Assembly: GCA_021399435.1 (NCBI GenBank) | Contig: JAJTUP010000014.1 | Location: 186,001 to 250,000, forward strand | Direction: 5' to 3' | From: Diaporthe sp. PMI_573 | Taxonomy: Eukaryota > Ascomycota > Sordariomycetes > Diaporthales > Diaporthaceae | DNA length: 64,000 bases | Shown: piece by piece, positions 33,371 through 45,036 of the stretch | Position numbering within the stretch: position 1 is the stretch's first letter | Layout: every line of letters begins with the position of its first letter | Program-made: the position numbers and the translations under genes | The notes under the pieces: generated by a model | Databases searched by the model: none | Seen by the model: the letters and a program-made list of their open reading frames with translations, nothing else | Told to the model about the DNA's origin: nothing

Positions 33371-34623
33371 ATGGCTGCGCGCGTGCCTGAAGAAATGATG
33401 GCCATCCAGGCATGTTACGAATTCATTTTACGCTCCGGAGGTGCCAGGCACTGACACACAATGCAAGGTCGTCGAATATAACAAGCCCTACCAAGTCAAA
33501 AAGATCAAGGCCCCAGACCCTTCCAGCCTCGGCCCACACGACCTCCTCGTCAAGGTTGCCGTGGCATCGTACTGCCATACGGATAGCATGATACGATCCG
33601 GAATCTTCGGCACAGCCCTCCCTGTGACAGGCTCTCACGAGGGCGCCGGCACCGTGGTGGCTGCAGGCTCGTCCTCAGACCTGAAGCCCGGCGACCGCGT
33701 GATGTGCGGCCTACCTTTCCACCCCTGCGGCAAATGTCCCGACTGCACCGGCCCCAACGAGAGCTGGAGGCAGTACTGTGAGAGCACCGAGGGCCACTGC
33801 GGTGTACACCGAGACGGCTTCTTCGCCGAGTATGCCGTCTGTGATGCACGCACCAGCACCAAGCTCACGAACGAGATCTCCTTTTTGAGTGCTGCTCCAC
33901 TAGCCTGTGCTGGCAGGACGGTATGGAGGGGGGTCGAACAGGCTGGCCTCAAGGAGGGACAGTGGCTCGCAATTGTTGGGAGTGGGGGAGGCTTGGGACA
34001 TCTGGGGGTGCAGTTCGCCAAGAAGAAAGGGTTGAAAGTTATAGGCATTGATGCGAGGGATGACGGGCTGCAGGTTTCCGAGGCCCTTGGCGCCGACGTC
34101 GTCATTGATGCAAGAAAAGGACATGAGGCAGTAGTAAAGCAGGTCCACGAAGCGACGCGAGAGGCGAACCCAGGGAACCCAGGCGTCGACGCAACCGTCA
34201 CTCTCTCCGATGCGTCCACAGCTGCAGCGCTGGGCTGCGCAATCACCAAGAAGCACGCAACTATGATACAGATCGCCCAGCCGAAGGATGTCGTAATCCC
34301 TTTCAGCGAGTTCGTCTTCCGGGACGTCAGGGTCAAAGGAAGCGTCGTCAGTTCGCCTGAGGAGAGCAATGCTATGGTTAGTATTTTTGGAGATCTCTCT
34401 TGTGCTTTCTGCGACTCTTATACGGAAACATCTCTCTGACATATTGTAGGTCCGCTTCATTGCAGACACCGGCATCAAGGTCAAAACCAACATCCTTTAT
34501 GGCCTGGACCAAATCGAGAAGTTACTCGACATGATCCGCGGTGGCAAGATTCAAGGCAAAGCGGTGATTGTCATTGACAAGGAGCAAATTTCAAAAGAGG
34601 AAGAGCTCGGGGCAAAGTACTAG
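33371..34623 (+). CDS. zinc-dependent alcohol dehydrogenase (yeast Adh1-like)
   Basis: Three exons, 33371-33409, 33468-34376 and 34450-34623, give 373 residues. The catalytic-zinc cysteine is in SYCHTDS, followed by GSHEGAGTV, the structural-zinc loop (CGKCPDC and later QYC), and the nucleotide-binding loop GSGGGLGHLGVQFA. The C-terminus, spliced after NAM, continues VRFIADTGIKV to KAVIVIDK, as in tetrameric fungal ADHs. The first intron starts CAG|GCATGT, a GC donor; without it the main exon has no ATG near its N-terminus, only a GTG, whereas joining the 13-codon first exon gives MMAIQVVEYNKPY, the expected beginning. The enzyme interconverts alcohols and aldehydes with NAD in the cytosol. 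Confidence 0.88.
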
Positions 34624-35191
34624 GAAAGGCAATGAGCGGCTCAATCGAAACACTTGCTAAGCCCGAAATTTGGGTTTTCTCTTCAGAGCTCTTACAGCTT
34701 CGGTCAGGTCTTCTCAATCAGCGCGTGATTTCTCTCTACACATGAACTAGTCTAGCAAATGACCTAAACTCCACTTCAATACGTCTGTCTACATGATTTG
34801 ATGCATCATAAACCACCCGGCAGGCTCCCAGTGCTAAGTAAGCCAAGACCCGTGCTGTTCTGTTCACATGGGCAATTGGTCCGTTCGGACCGTCCGTCCC
34901 TGCATGCCCACACGGAGGCTATAAAGAGTTGTCTCAACAGTTGGTAGGACTTTATGTGTGGAACCGTGATCGAGGGCTCTAATAGCTATTGGGTGCACCT
35001 ATTCAAAGCTTGCCCGTATTGGGTTGTGTCCAGGCTTTGGCCGCTGACTGCATCGGCATGAGCCAGAATAAGGCATGATCTGACGATCACTTTGTGTCAA
35101 TTGAGACGCAAGCCATGCTGGTTGAGATATAAAACACCGGGCCACTACTCATGGGCCCCGGCATTCGCGATTCCCCAGAGTCACGGTAAAC
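34624..35191. other. intergenic
   Basis: About 570 bases between the dehydrogenase and the broken acyltransferase. A TATA-like AGATATAAAACA lies about 65 bases before the old acyltransferase start. Confidence 0.5.
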
Positions 35192-36779
35192 ATGTCACAG
35201 AAAAATGTCTTTCCCTTACGTTACTTTGATGATACGCCTCTCTGGAGGGCATTCATATTATACTACATGTTCGTACCCGACAGCGTTCTAGATCCGGAAA
35301 AACTTAAAAGCAGTCTTCAGTTACTGGCCAGTCGCGAAGGGTGGAAGAAATTTGGAGCACGTATTCGAAAGAATGGCTAGGCAAATGGCAATCTCGAATA
35401 TCACTTCCTCAAGGACACAGACACAGATGAGAAATACAAGGTCATCTCTTACAGTCACGTCGTCTACGCCACTACCGCAGCTGATCATCTTACTGCCTGC
35501 TACATTCCAGAGCTGGCAACTGACAGACTATCTGTGCTTGCTGATCTAGACATATTTAAAGATCTCTTCCGCCCGGATGGTGCTCCGACGAATTTGGATG
35601 ATTACCTGAACAGTAAAATACCGCAAATGGGATTGCACGTTGTCTCTTTCCTCGACAAGACGCTCGTCACCGTATATTTCCCGCACACTCTGATGGACGG
35701 AATGAGTATGGCTCCATTTCTCGACGCCTGGATTCTGGCATTCCAAGGCCGTGCATCAGAAATCCAATGCCCAACTGCACCCGAGGGCGAAGAAATTTCC
35801 GACGACCCCCTCCATGGACTCAGCATGAAGCCAACGGCCAAGCATGTACTGGCAGACCACCAGATGTTGATCGCCGGACTTGCGGGTTGGGTGCTGCGAA
35901 ATGTCAATAGCTTTTTCACCAACCTTGAGAACAGAATGGTGTGCGTGCCAGCATCGATGATGGCCAAACTCCATGAAGAAGCCAATCTTGACTCTGCCGC
36001 CGATCGAACGGGGGACGAGCCGCCGCCCTTCCTCTCCGACGGCGATATGCTCTGCGCGTGGTGGACCAAGCTGTTGCTTGCCACCGCAGGCGTCCCACAA
36101 AACTCGAACGAGACCGTTGTGCTCAACAGTGCCTATTCACTCCGCAAAGTCCTCTTCGATTCGAATGTGGGCACGGGCGATGCCGAAAACTCGAAAATGG
36201 CGCCAGGTTCTAACAACATATTCGTGTCGAACCTCACCGCTTTTTTCAATGTGATCCTCACAGCTGGTGATATCCTTCAACAGCCGTTGTACCGCACTGC
36301 ACTCGCCAGTAAGGAGCCGCTATTATTCAGATCAAGCATAATCAGGTGGAATTCTTTGGCCCTCATGAACGAATGAAAACTTTGCTTGGCGAGTTCACAG
36401 CTGACTTTGACACTCTAGTCCACTCGATACACAACGCACTCAGTCACAAGCAGAGGCCTTCTTGTACATGTGGCGAAATTCGTGGGATAAGATGCCTCCT
36501 ATGTTTGGGAACTAGAATATGGATCTGATCACATTCTCCAACTGGACACGGGCCAAATTGTTCGACTTTGACTTTTCGACTGCTGCTGTCGGAACCAAAA
36601 TAGGGCGACCGGTGAGACCTATATACGTGCAGAATAATCAGTTTGGCCTCAAATTCCCAAATGCGTTTTCTATCATGGGAAAGGATGGAAGTGGGAATTA
36701 TTGGTTCTCGGGTTATTTGAGAAAGGGGCACTGGGGCAGGGTCGAAGCTGAACTTGGGATCCATGGAAGCCCTAGCTGA
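35192..36779 (+). pseudogene. broken BAHD-like acyltransferase (transferase family)
   Basis: The original start (MSQKNVFPLRYFDD, 35192) is intact. The frame is then cut by TAG at 35378-35380, and the same frame continues through the HTLMD catalytic motif (histidine at 35684-35686) and the LSDGDMLCAWWTKL block. Near 36300 the family reading shifts frame, with a TAA inside, shifts again near 36440, and meets another TAG at about 36511. After that, ITFSNWTRAKLFDFDFSTA, the family's C-terminal Asn/Asp-Phe motif, is still legible to 36779. Two nonsense codons plus two frameshifts make it a pseudogene. The nearest family is the fungal transferase group that includes trichothecene 3-O-acetyltransferase-like enzymes; the substrate of the ancestor cannot be known. 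No corrected reading is given. Confidence 0.85.
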
Positions 36780-37270
36780 GATGAGCATACAGAGCAACTG
36801 GATTGAGACCTTGTACAACCTTCGGGACTGTGGTGACCAACGCACTATTTGTTAACCTAGTTGGCAGTGTCAACGTATCCAGATACGTTGTCTCAATACA
36901 CTTATTACACTGTGACCTGGCAAGCACCTTGTAAGTTCCAGCAACGGAAATTCAATCGCAGGTTCCTAACAGAAGTTTGGACTTGGACTTGTCCTACATG
37001 TATCTCATAATGACAGTACTGGGGTATCTCCTTCACCCAAAAGCAAAACGCAAACTCGGTGACATGACTAACCATAACATGGGCAGTTCTGCACACCCGC
37101 ACCATGGTATTAAAGCTAAAACGTTCGACTCCATTAAAATTATTCGCCGTTATCGCAAACGACTTTCCCTCGTCATCTCTCTCCGCCGTATCAATTCACG
37201 GAGAGCTTGGCAATCACCCCACCATGCCTATATTTGGTCTTGAAACCACAGGCTCCATTGGAGTCACTCC
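36780..37270. other. intergenic, convergent 3' ends
   Basis: About 490 bases between the pseudogene and the convergent opsin gene. Nothing coding. Confidence 0.55.
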
Positions 37271-38152
37271 TCAAACATTAGCAGTGGTGCCGTCGTTCCC
37301 CGTCGTAGCGGGGCCCTCAGGGTGCACAATCCCCTTCTCGTTCCTACGCTGGCCGGGCTCGTGCATGGTGAGTCCAAGCTGGGCAGGATCGATCTTGTTG
37401 TGGCCAAAGATGAGCAAGAAGCCAAAGACGGGCTTGGCGAAGATATCCAGGACGCCGTAGAAGATGGCCTCGGAGTCAGGGTGGATGACATTGCCACCCT
37501 CGGACAGGCCCCAGGCGATCGGGTACAGGAACCACAGGAAGAGGGTCAGCACGCCACACTGCATGAACGTGCTCTTGATGGAGCCCCCGTGGGCGTCGGC
37601 GTGGCGGCGGCCGTCAATGGCGAGCTCGTAGGTGACGAAGAAGAGGGCGGCCGTGCCGAAGACGAAGTAGCCCCACTTGTAGGTCGTCTGGGTCAGGGCG
37701 CCGACCAGCCCGCAGACGATCATGATCTCGTCTGCGAGGATGGTGATCAGGATGGTGGGCCAGGGGAGTCCTGCCGTCAGGAGGAGGTCCGTGAGGAGCA
37801 GCGGCGTCGTGACGAACCAGTCGATGTACCGGACGTAGAATATCTCTCGGGTCCCGGCGGCAGCGACGGCGGCACGGCCTGGCCTCGTGAACTCGGCCTG
37901 GATGGGGGCCTGTCCGAGGTCAGATCCCATGGACCAGTAGGCAATACAGGCGACAGCAGTGATTCCGGCAGTGATGTAGTGGAACAGGCGGTGGGATTTG
38001 GGCTTGGTGAAGGCAAGACCCATGAAGGCCAGGGTGGAAGCGCCCATGACCGCACACACGGTGAAGTACCAGTCTGAACCTCGGACAGAGATGGCAAGGT
38101 CGCCCTGTGTTGCCACGACGCTGTTCACGTTGAGCGCCTGATTCCCAGTCAT
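37271..38152 (-). CDS. bacteriorhodopsin-like opsin, probable light-driven proton pump
   Basis: A single exon of 293 residues with seven hydrophobic helices. By alignment to bacteriorhodopsin from memory of its landmark residues: retinal-binding lysine K240 (BR K216) in VLDIFAK; counter-ion D111 (BR D85) and D236 (BR D212); R108 (BR R82); proton donor D122 (BR D96) in TTPLLLTDL; proton-release glutamates E218 and E228 (BR E194, E204). The helix-C triad D-T-D is that of proton pumps; Neurospora NOP-1 carries Glu at the donor position, while Leptosphaeria rhodopsin keeps Asp. L119 at the BR L93 position suggests green absorption. The C-terminal tail is short and polar. A carotenoid oxygenase that could supply retinal lies 2.7 kb away in divergent orientation. 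Confidence 0.93.
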   Translation of the reverse strand: MTGNQALNVNSVVATQGDLAISVRGSDWYFTVCAVMGASTLAFMGLAFTKPKSHRLFHYITAGITAVACIAYWSMGSDLGQAPIQAEFTRPGRAAVAAAGTREIFYVRYIDWFVTTPLLLTDLLLTAGLPWPTILITILADEIMIVCGLVGALTQTTYKWGYFVFGTAALFFVTYELAIDGRRHADAHGGSIKSTFMQCGVLTLFLWFLYPIAWGLSEGGNVIHPDSEAIFYGVLDIFAKPVFGFLLIFGHNKIDPAQLGLTMHEPGQRRNEKGIVHPEGPATTGNDGTTANV

Positions 38153-40870
38153 GATGATGAGTATGAGTGACTCGTCAAGCTGATCTTACTAGCTGGCGAA
38201 GATTGGGCCGATTTGGAGGGATAATGTAACAACACTCGATATCACAAATATCTTTCTAGGTTTGGGGTATCAAAGCAACACTGAGGTGTTGACCAAAAAC
38301 ATCCCAAACCAGTGAAGAGGGGGGCAAGGAAGGGTATTTGAATATCTGGGAGGATGGGCGGTGACCCAAAGGGAGGTCGTCAAGCGTCATGAGATCATCC
38401 ATGGGCTTCCAGTAAGACTACCTCCATGCCCTATTGAGTACATGAGACGTAACAGGTCAATTACCGCTCCTCCTAGCCAGCCTCCAGACGGCTGGCGGGT
38501 CGCTCGGATGCTCCATGATGTCTTGGCAGGTATATCGAATTGGAAAACCAGTGAACGAGTGACCGCCATCGACGGGGACGTGGGCCGCACTAAGCCCAGC
38601 CGACAGAGGCGTCTTACCACTACTTCATAAAATGTCGATGTGGCACTGAGGCCGAAATCGCGAGAGCTCACTGTCCAATCATCCGGGCCAGCAGCTTTGA
38701 GTTGGTGTCCTGAGTCGTGGGGCCGACGTGTACTGCGTACCTAGTCCATGTAGTATTTTGTGTCCAAAAGTGCATATGCTCACCTCCTGAATGGTAGTCT
38801 TGAAACAGCAACAGACACATCGGCAAGGAGCTCCAGGATGTAAAGAGTTTGGTGCCTTCGCATGTGATTCGTCTGCCGTGCGCCATGCATGTGGTTCGGA
38901 GTCTATTATATGAGAAGTGGTAGCACTGGTTTGTGCGCCCAAAACGCCAAGGTTGGGATGGACGGCTCCAGGGTGAGCTGATCACAGGAAGCTTTCTTCG
39001 AGACTTCACCGGATGTTCCCAGACGACAGAAGTCCGGGGTGGGGAAACGCCTAGCAACATGATCATCGCCGCCACAGTACCAGAAGTACATACGACCGTC
39101 TCACTCAGAGCAGGGCTGTAGAGTATGTCAAGCGCCTGAACCCCCTCCCAGCGTCCTCGGATGAACTCTACAAGAAAGAAAAACCAGCTGCAGGATTTTT
39201 CTCCTCTGGCCTTGTTCGAAATTGCAGGACTCGTCACATAAACAAATGATTTGGCTGTTTTAGGGTCGTCAGTGGAACGTCAAAAGTGTTGTTTGTGATG
39301 ATATCATGACTTCTTGATCGCCAAATAATAGCGTGGCTCTCGGGAATAAGTGGCTGCACCACGAGACCCCAAGCGTGCCTGTCCCGCCCCTCCGGTCCTG
39401 GACCGTTGTGTGCCCGGACCGCGGGAATCCCGCGATCGCAAGCATGTCTTGTCCGTCTTGGGCGCCCTACTGAGATCTCAAAAGTTCGTGAGGCGAAGAT
39501 ATACCGGGTAACGCGCGTGAAATTCGTATGGGGCTGGGAGGGACAAGACGAGACGTAATTAGTCAAGAACATTACTGCAATGTGAAGAATACCACGGCGT
39601 TTGGGGAGTATGTAACATCAGGTATTTGCCTAGACCAGATCCTCCGAAGCAAGCAAGATCTGCACAGCAGTCACCTGCTGCAATATCCGTCGTGGACATC
39701 TCGCGGCGGCAGGGCGGGTCTGTGGGGACGGGGCCCGGCCAAGAGAATCCGTTGGGAGATACCGAAGCTTATTCCGACCGCAGCCAGCGTCCAAAGTCAA
39801 CTATACTTCGATCTGTGGGGTGATCGGTCAGCAGCAAGGACCATCGAGGCCTGCAAGCCCAGACTGCTCTCGCTCGAGCTTGGATCCCGGGCACAGGAGC
39901 ACGGGGAGGTGACTCTGGGACTTGTCGAGCCTTGAACCCTGAATGGCCAGACGACTGCTGCTACCCCCCGAGACCGACACCGCGCATGTCTCCGCAGTGA
40001 GTAGGGAACGTCTTGTGCGTCATCCAATCTGCAGCTCGCCTGACTTTGGCCCCATCACCTAACAACAACGGACTCCAGCCAAACTCTTGACCAAAAGAAG
40101 TGAAACCCCTTGTTTCAATGTCTTGGGCAGTCTGATCGCGCTGAGCTCTGCGACATTTCCCCTCTCGTCTTGGGTCTTGGGCTCTAATTACTACGTAGCG
40201 TACGTTTTACGTTTGCCAAGGTTGTCGTAGCTGGCAGTGAGTCTTGTCCTGATGGGAAGTAACTGTCCTGTGTGCATATCGGATATCGGTATTGGGTGTG
40301 GAGATCTTCACTGCCATCGCCATATCCGTATCGAGAATATCACATTGCATTCTTACGGTAATATCACAGTCTTGTCAGATTGCAAAGTTGCAGAAGCGTG
40401 ACGCCAAGACATGCAGACGTCGGCATGGTTGCGCCAGCCCGGACGTATAATACGGTCTAATAAGAAACAATGCCGCCCAGGCTGCCGAGAGGGACTTGGG
40501 TAGTATCGACTTTGGAGATCCAAATGGCCTGACAGTCTAAGGGGGATCTGGACTAGCCAACGACGCATGCCGGCATGAGGTCATTGGTTCTCCCTTATGT
40601 GTGTGCATCGTGGAATCCACCCGCCAATGCCGTGGGCGACGGTTGGGTGAATTGTTCCCCCTCTAGATCAGCATGCTGAATAACTTGACCTAGACTCTGC
40701 CTCAAGTCACCGTGTACGAAACGTAGTCATCAACACGTTTCCCGCCATAAACGTCGTTTCCCACCGCGGTTGCCTGCAACAAAAGCGAGTTCGCACACGG
40801 CCTCTGGAAGCGTCACACGCAGCTGGTCTGCGCCGTGAAACACTCAACGAGGAGATTCCCATGAGTGGCC
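38153..40870. other. shared upstream region of opsin and carotenoid oxygenase
   Basis: About 2.7 kb between the two divergently transcribed genes. Open frames up to 189 codons are present but none shows motifs. Light-response elements would be expected here if the pair is co-regulated; I could not single out a confident site. Confidence 0.55.
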
Positions 40871-42983
40871 ATGGGGAGAATGGATTCAGAAGCAGAGCAA
40901 CTCGTACCACTAACCCAAAGCAACCGGCGACACCCGTAAGCAGATCCATATACCCTCTGCACCTGGCCAAACACACAACGTGACATGGGAACTTTAATAA
41001 TTGGGTCCTGTTGAGTCCTGACCTTTTTGCTACAGATATTTATCAGGAAACTTCGCACCGATCAACAAGACAACGTCACTGACGCCATGCACATATTCGG
41101 GCTCTGTCCCCCTTGACCTGGGCGGCGGGCAGTACGTTCGAAATGGCGGCAACCCCGTCACAAACGACGACCTCGGGAGGGATGCTCACTGGTTCGACGG
41201 CGACGGGATGCTCAGTGGCGTGCTGTTTCGAAGGACCGGGGAGAAGGGCGCCACGATACAGCCGGAATTCGTCAACCAGTTCCTGCTTACGGATGTGTAT
41301 GCCTATGCCAGGCGAAGAGCTGGACCCGCTGGCGAGCTTCGCCCAAGTCTGAGCCGGCCTGTTCTTCCCAGCATCGCAACGCTGGTGAATCCAGCTCTGG
41401 GGGTCTTCACCATCGTGTGGGCCATCCTCAGAACCATGATTCTGGTCCTCATGTCGCATCTGTCGAGGTTCAGGTACCCCATCAAAAAGATCAGCGTCGC
41501 CAACACCTCGGTCATGTACCACGACGGTCGCGCGCTGGCCCTTTGCGAGAGTGGCCCGCCGTTGAGATTCGCCCTTCCAGGACTGGAAACGATCGGTTGG
41601 TTCAACGGCCGCAGTGCCGAGAATGAGCCCAGGCTTCAAGACGATATCAACAGAGGCGGTTTTGGCGGCGACGGCGCCCTGTCGTTCATGAAGGAATGGA
41701 CAACAGCCCACCCGCGAGTGGACCCGTTCACAAAGGAGCTCATTGCGTTCCACGCCGTATTTATCAAGCCATTCTGCTACTACTCTATCGTTCCACCTTC
41801 AAGGCCAAAAGCGTCGGCAATGCAGTTACCGTCAAGCGCCGCTCGGCTCTCGATGCCTGTTCCCGGGGTCAAGGCACCAAAGATGATGCACGACTTCGGC
41901 GCCTCTCGAAACCACACGGTGATCCTCGACCTCCCCCTGACGCTCGACCCAATGAACCTCGCCCGAGGCGTCCCCGTCTTGTCATATGACTCACGGGGCA
42001 AATCACGCTACGGAGTCTTCCCGCGATATCGACCTGATCTCGTGCAGTGGTTTGAGACGAATCCGTGTGTCATATTCCATACGGCCAACTGCTGGGATAC
42101 AGTCACGCACACTGGTGAAATGAATGGCGCCAGTTTACAACAGACGTCTGTCAACTTGTTGGCATGCAGGCTGACATCCGCGTCGCTGGTATTCAGCGCG
42201 GGAAACCTGCCCACGCCGGCTGTCAAACCAGTCCCGCCAGAATATGCCGAGGAGGAGCAGTGTCGGCTGTATTACTACAACTTCCCGTTATCCACAAACG
42301 ACGGCACGGACGTGCCTGGCCACCGAATCCGACACCAGTGGGCATTGTCAGCCATCTCGTTCGAGTTCCCCACGCTGTCTCCAAGCCACTCGATGAGCGA
42401 GGCGCGTTATATTTATGGATGCTCAACAGGCTACGCGTCGTACACCGTGGCCTTGGGCAAGGCTGCCAAGATCGACTACCTCGCAAAGATGGACGTAAAA
42501 TCACTGATCGAGCGCGGCGTGCAGCATCCACCACAGCCTATAAGGGGCTGTGTAGACACCCGCACCGTCGCCGAGATCAGAGAAAGCCGCGACCCCAACG
42601 ACCCTATCAAGCTGTTTAAGATGCCTGATGGGTGGTTTGCGCAGGAGCCCCGCTTCGTTCCCCGGAGAGAAAGCGAGCGGCAAAGCGAGGACGACGGCTG
42701 GCTGTTGACGTATGTCTTTGACGAGAGCCAGCTGGGTCCGGATGGTGAATGTGGTGAAGACGCAGTCAGTGAACTATGGATAATCGACGCGAAAACCATG
42801 CGAGATGTTGTGGCACGAGTAAGGCTGCCGCAACGGGTTCCGTATGGTTTACATGGGTCCTGGTTTTCTGAGGAGGACATCAACGAGCAAAGACCCTTTA
42901 CTGCATTGAGAACGGTGGCGGACCAGGAAGGAAGTCCTTTTTCTCGGAGTTTTCATGGCATGATTGAGCGTTGGATTGGATAA
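40871..42983 (+). CDS. carX: carotenoid cleavage oxygenase, CarX-like (retinal-forming)
   Basis: Two exons, 40871-40935 and 41036-42983, give 670 residues. Splicing produces HPYLSGNFAPI, the family's N-terminal signature, followed by GGQYVRNGGNP and AHWFDGDGML. The four iron-binding histidines are in place: H247 (TAHPRVDP), H307 (MMHDFGAS), H370 (FHTANCWD) and H628 (YGLHGSWF). The length is near that of Fusarium CarX, which splits beta-carotene to retinal, and longer than most CarT/Cao-2 torulene cleavers, so CarX is favoured but not proven. The first exon is only 65 bases; a second ATG three codons in (40880) is also possible. It probably supplies retinal to the divergent opsin. Confidence 0.87.
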
Positions 42984-43983
42984 TTAGCGACTGTAGCTGC
43001 ATCTATACTAATAGTAATTGAGTCAGTCTCACATGAGACATTGCTTCAAAGACTTGCTATATTTCCAACGTACGAGTAGAGGCGCGCTTCCTTTCTGCGT
43101 AAATAAGCTTTTAGTATCTAACATGAGACCGATAGGATTCTATTGTGATTTGATGCAATCAGGACAACACGTCTCGGGGTGCTGACGACAGCTGCTAAAG
43201 CGGACATCGAAATGGTCATGCATAACCCCTGATACCCATTCAATTGACAGATAATTGTTCACAATTCGTGTTGTCTCCCTCCCGGTTATTAGATTTTGTG
43301 TGTTGTGCCGCATCCCCAATACTCAGGAGTACAAAATTGCTTTATATCATCCAGAGAGCACGTCTGCAGATAGAAAATGTATTCAGAAAAGTTCGAAAGG
43401 AGAAAACAACATCTCATTCGTCGATACAAACCCCTGCCTCGGCCCAGTCTCTCTTCGGTCCCTTCCCATGCCTACCCGTTATCATCTTACAAGCCTGAGC
43501 CGTTGGGACGCGGTGGGCTGTATCTATAGCAGGTGATATTAGCTCCCCTTATCGATCTGGCGAATAACCTATACGCGTGGTACACACTAGTACTGTGAGT
43601 GGTTTTTTCATGACCAGGCTATCGTGATACGTTTGAACATCATGACTTGGGATCCATGACGTTACCCGCCGAAATTCCCCGGCTGTCGACCCACCACACC
43701 CTGAAAAGATGGGCTCATGGGCCTTGATGGGCCACCTACGCGTACAAAAACCTGGCTGAATGAGGCAGTCTTTTTCACGCCGCTGGCTGACAAATGTCGA
43801 CGGTGTGACGTTAAAGGCCCACCGGCGCCAGGAGTTATCATCCGATGAGATGTAAAGGCCGATGAGATAGATATAAACAAGTCGAACACGTATCGCAAAT
43901 ATTCGAATTGCTTCATAACCCCTTTAGCAACCTGGCTAGTATCGTACGACGAGGCGAAAGATACCCAAGCTTAACAAAAAAAA
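42984..43983. other. intergenic
   Basis: About 1 kb between two plus-strand genes. No gene seen. An A run immediately before the next start (AACAAAAAAAATG) is a favourable fungal start context. Confidence 0.55.
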
Positions 43984-45036
43984 ATGGCTGGTCAGACCAA
44001 CGGAACGCACAAGGGGGTCATCCTCGTCACCGGCGCGACCTCCTTCGTCGGCACACATGTTATCAAGCAGTTCCTCCAGAACGGTTACCAAGTCCGAGGC
44101 CAGGCCCGCAGCGAGAGCTCAGCAAAGAAGATTTACAAGGCATTCCCGGACGCCGGCGACGCACTCACCACCGTCATCGTCCCAGACATCACAGCCGTCA
44201 ACGCATTCGACGAGGCTGTCAAGGATGTAGCCGGCGTGATACACACTGCCTCGCCCTTCGTCTTCCAAGTCCAGGACAACGAGAGGGACCTCCTCGACCC
44301 AGCCGTCAAGGGCACCACCCGCCTGCTCGAGGCCGTAGCCACCCACGCGCCCCAGGTCAAGCGCGTGGTCATCACCTCGTCCTTCGCCTCCATCGTCGAC
44401 CCAGTCCAGGGCTACCGACCAGGCTACACCTACACGGAGAAGGACTGGAACCCCGTCACCTACGAGGAGGCCAAGGCCGGCCCCGGCCCAGTCGCGTACT
44501 GCGGGTCAAAAAAGTTCGCCGAGAAGGCAGCATGGGACTTTGTCGAGGACAACAAGCCCAACTTCACCGTCTCGACCATCTGCCCGCCCATGATCTACGG
44601 CCCAGTCGAGCACGACACAGACATCAAGAACCTAAACACCAGCACCGCCGACGTCTACCGCTTCATGGACGGGAGCGAGAAGGAACCGGGGGCCACCTCG
44701 TTCCCAGCCTTCGCCGACGTGCGCGACGTGGGCGAGGCCCACCTCCGCGCCTACGAGCTTGCCGAGCCGGGGCGGTTCCTCATCACGAGCGGGAACTTTG
44801 AGAACATCGACGTGTGCAGGGTGCTGCGGGAGACCCTGCCCGCCGACCGCAGGGGCAAGATCCCCGACCCGGAGGCCACGGCCCGCGCCGAGTTCTACAG
44901 GCTCGACAACTCGAGGACGGGCAGGGACCTGGGCATGAGCTTTACGCCTCTGGATAAGTGCATCCGGGACACTGCGCTGAGCTTGGTCGCGCTGGAGCAG
45001 GGGAAAACGTGGAGGGAGGTGGTGTCCAAGGCGTAA
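43984..45036 (+). CDS. Gre2-like NAD(P)H-dependent aldehyde/ketone reductase (extended SDR)
   Basis: A single exon of 350 residues. The Rossmann start LVTGATSFVGTHV (residues 14-26), the active-site Tyr/Lys pair Y172 and K176 (AYCGSKKFAEKAAW), and the upstream serine in ITSSFAS mark an extended short-chain dehydrogenase. ICPPMIYGP and FADVRDVGEAH are typical of the Gre2/cinnamyl-alcohol/dihydroflavonol reductase branch. It should reduce an aldehyde or ketone in the cytosol using NADPH. Neighbours give no direct clue to its substrate. An alternative label is methylglyoxal or isovaleraldehyde reductase, as for yeast Gre2. Confidence 0.9.
   Translation: MAGQTNGTHKGVILVTGATSFVGTHVIKQFLQNGYQVRGQARSESSAKKIYKAFPDAGDALTTVIVPDITAVNAFDEAVKDVAGVIHTASPFVFQVQDNERDLLDPAVKGTTRLLEAVATHAPQVKRVVITSSFASIVDPVQGYRPGYTYTEKDWNPVTYEEAKAGPGPVAYCGSKKFAEKAAWDFVEDNKPNFTVSTICPPMIYGPVEHDTDIKNLNTSTADVYRFMDGSEKEPGATSFPAFADVRDVGEAHLRAYELAEPGRFLITSGNFENIDVCRVLRETLPADRRGKIPDPEATARAEFYRLDNSRTGRDLGMSFTPLDKCIRDTALSLVALEQGKTWREVVSKA

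Noticed and set aside
37322..38077. A 251-codon plus-strand frame opposite the opsin
   Set aside because: Shadow of the opsin gene; Gly/Asp/Glu-rich with no motif.
38668..39237. A 189-codon minus-strand frame between opsin and oxygenase
   Set aside because: No motif, and overlapping frames of similar size exist on the other strand.
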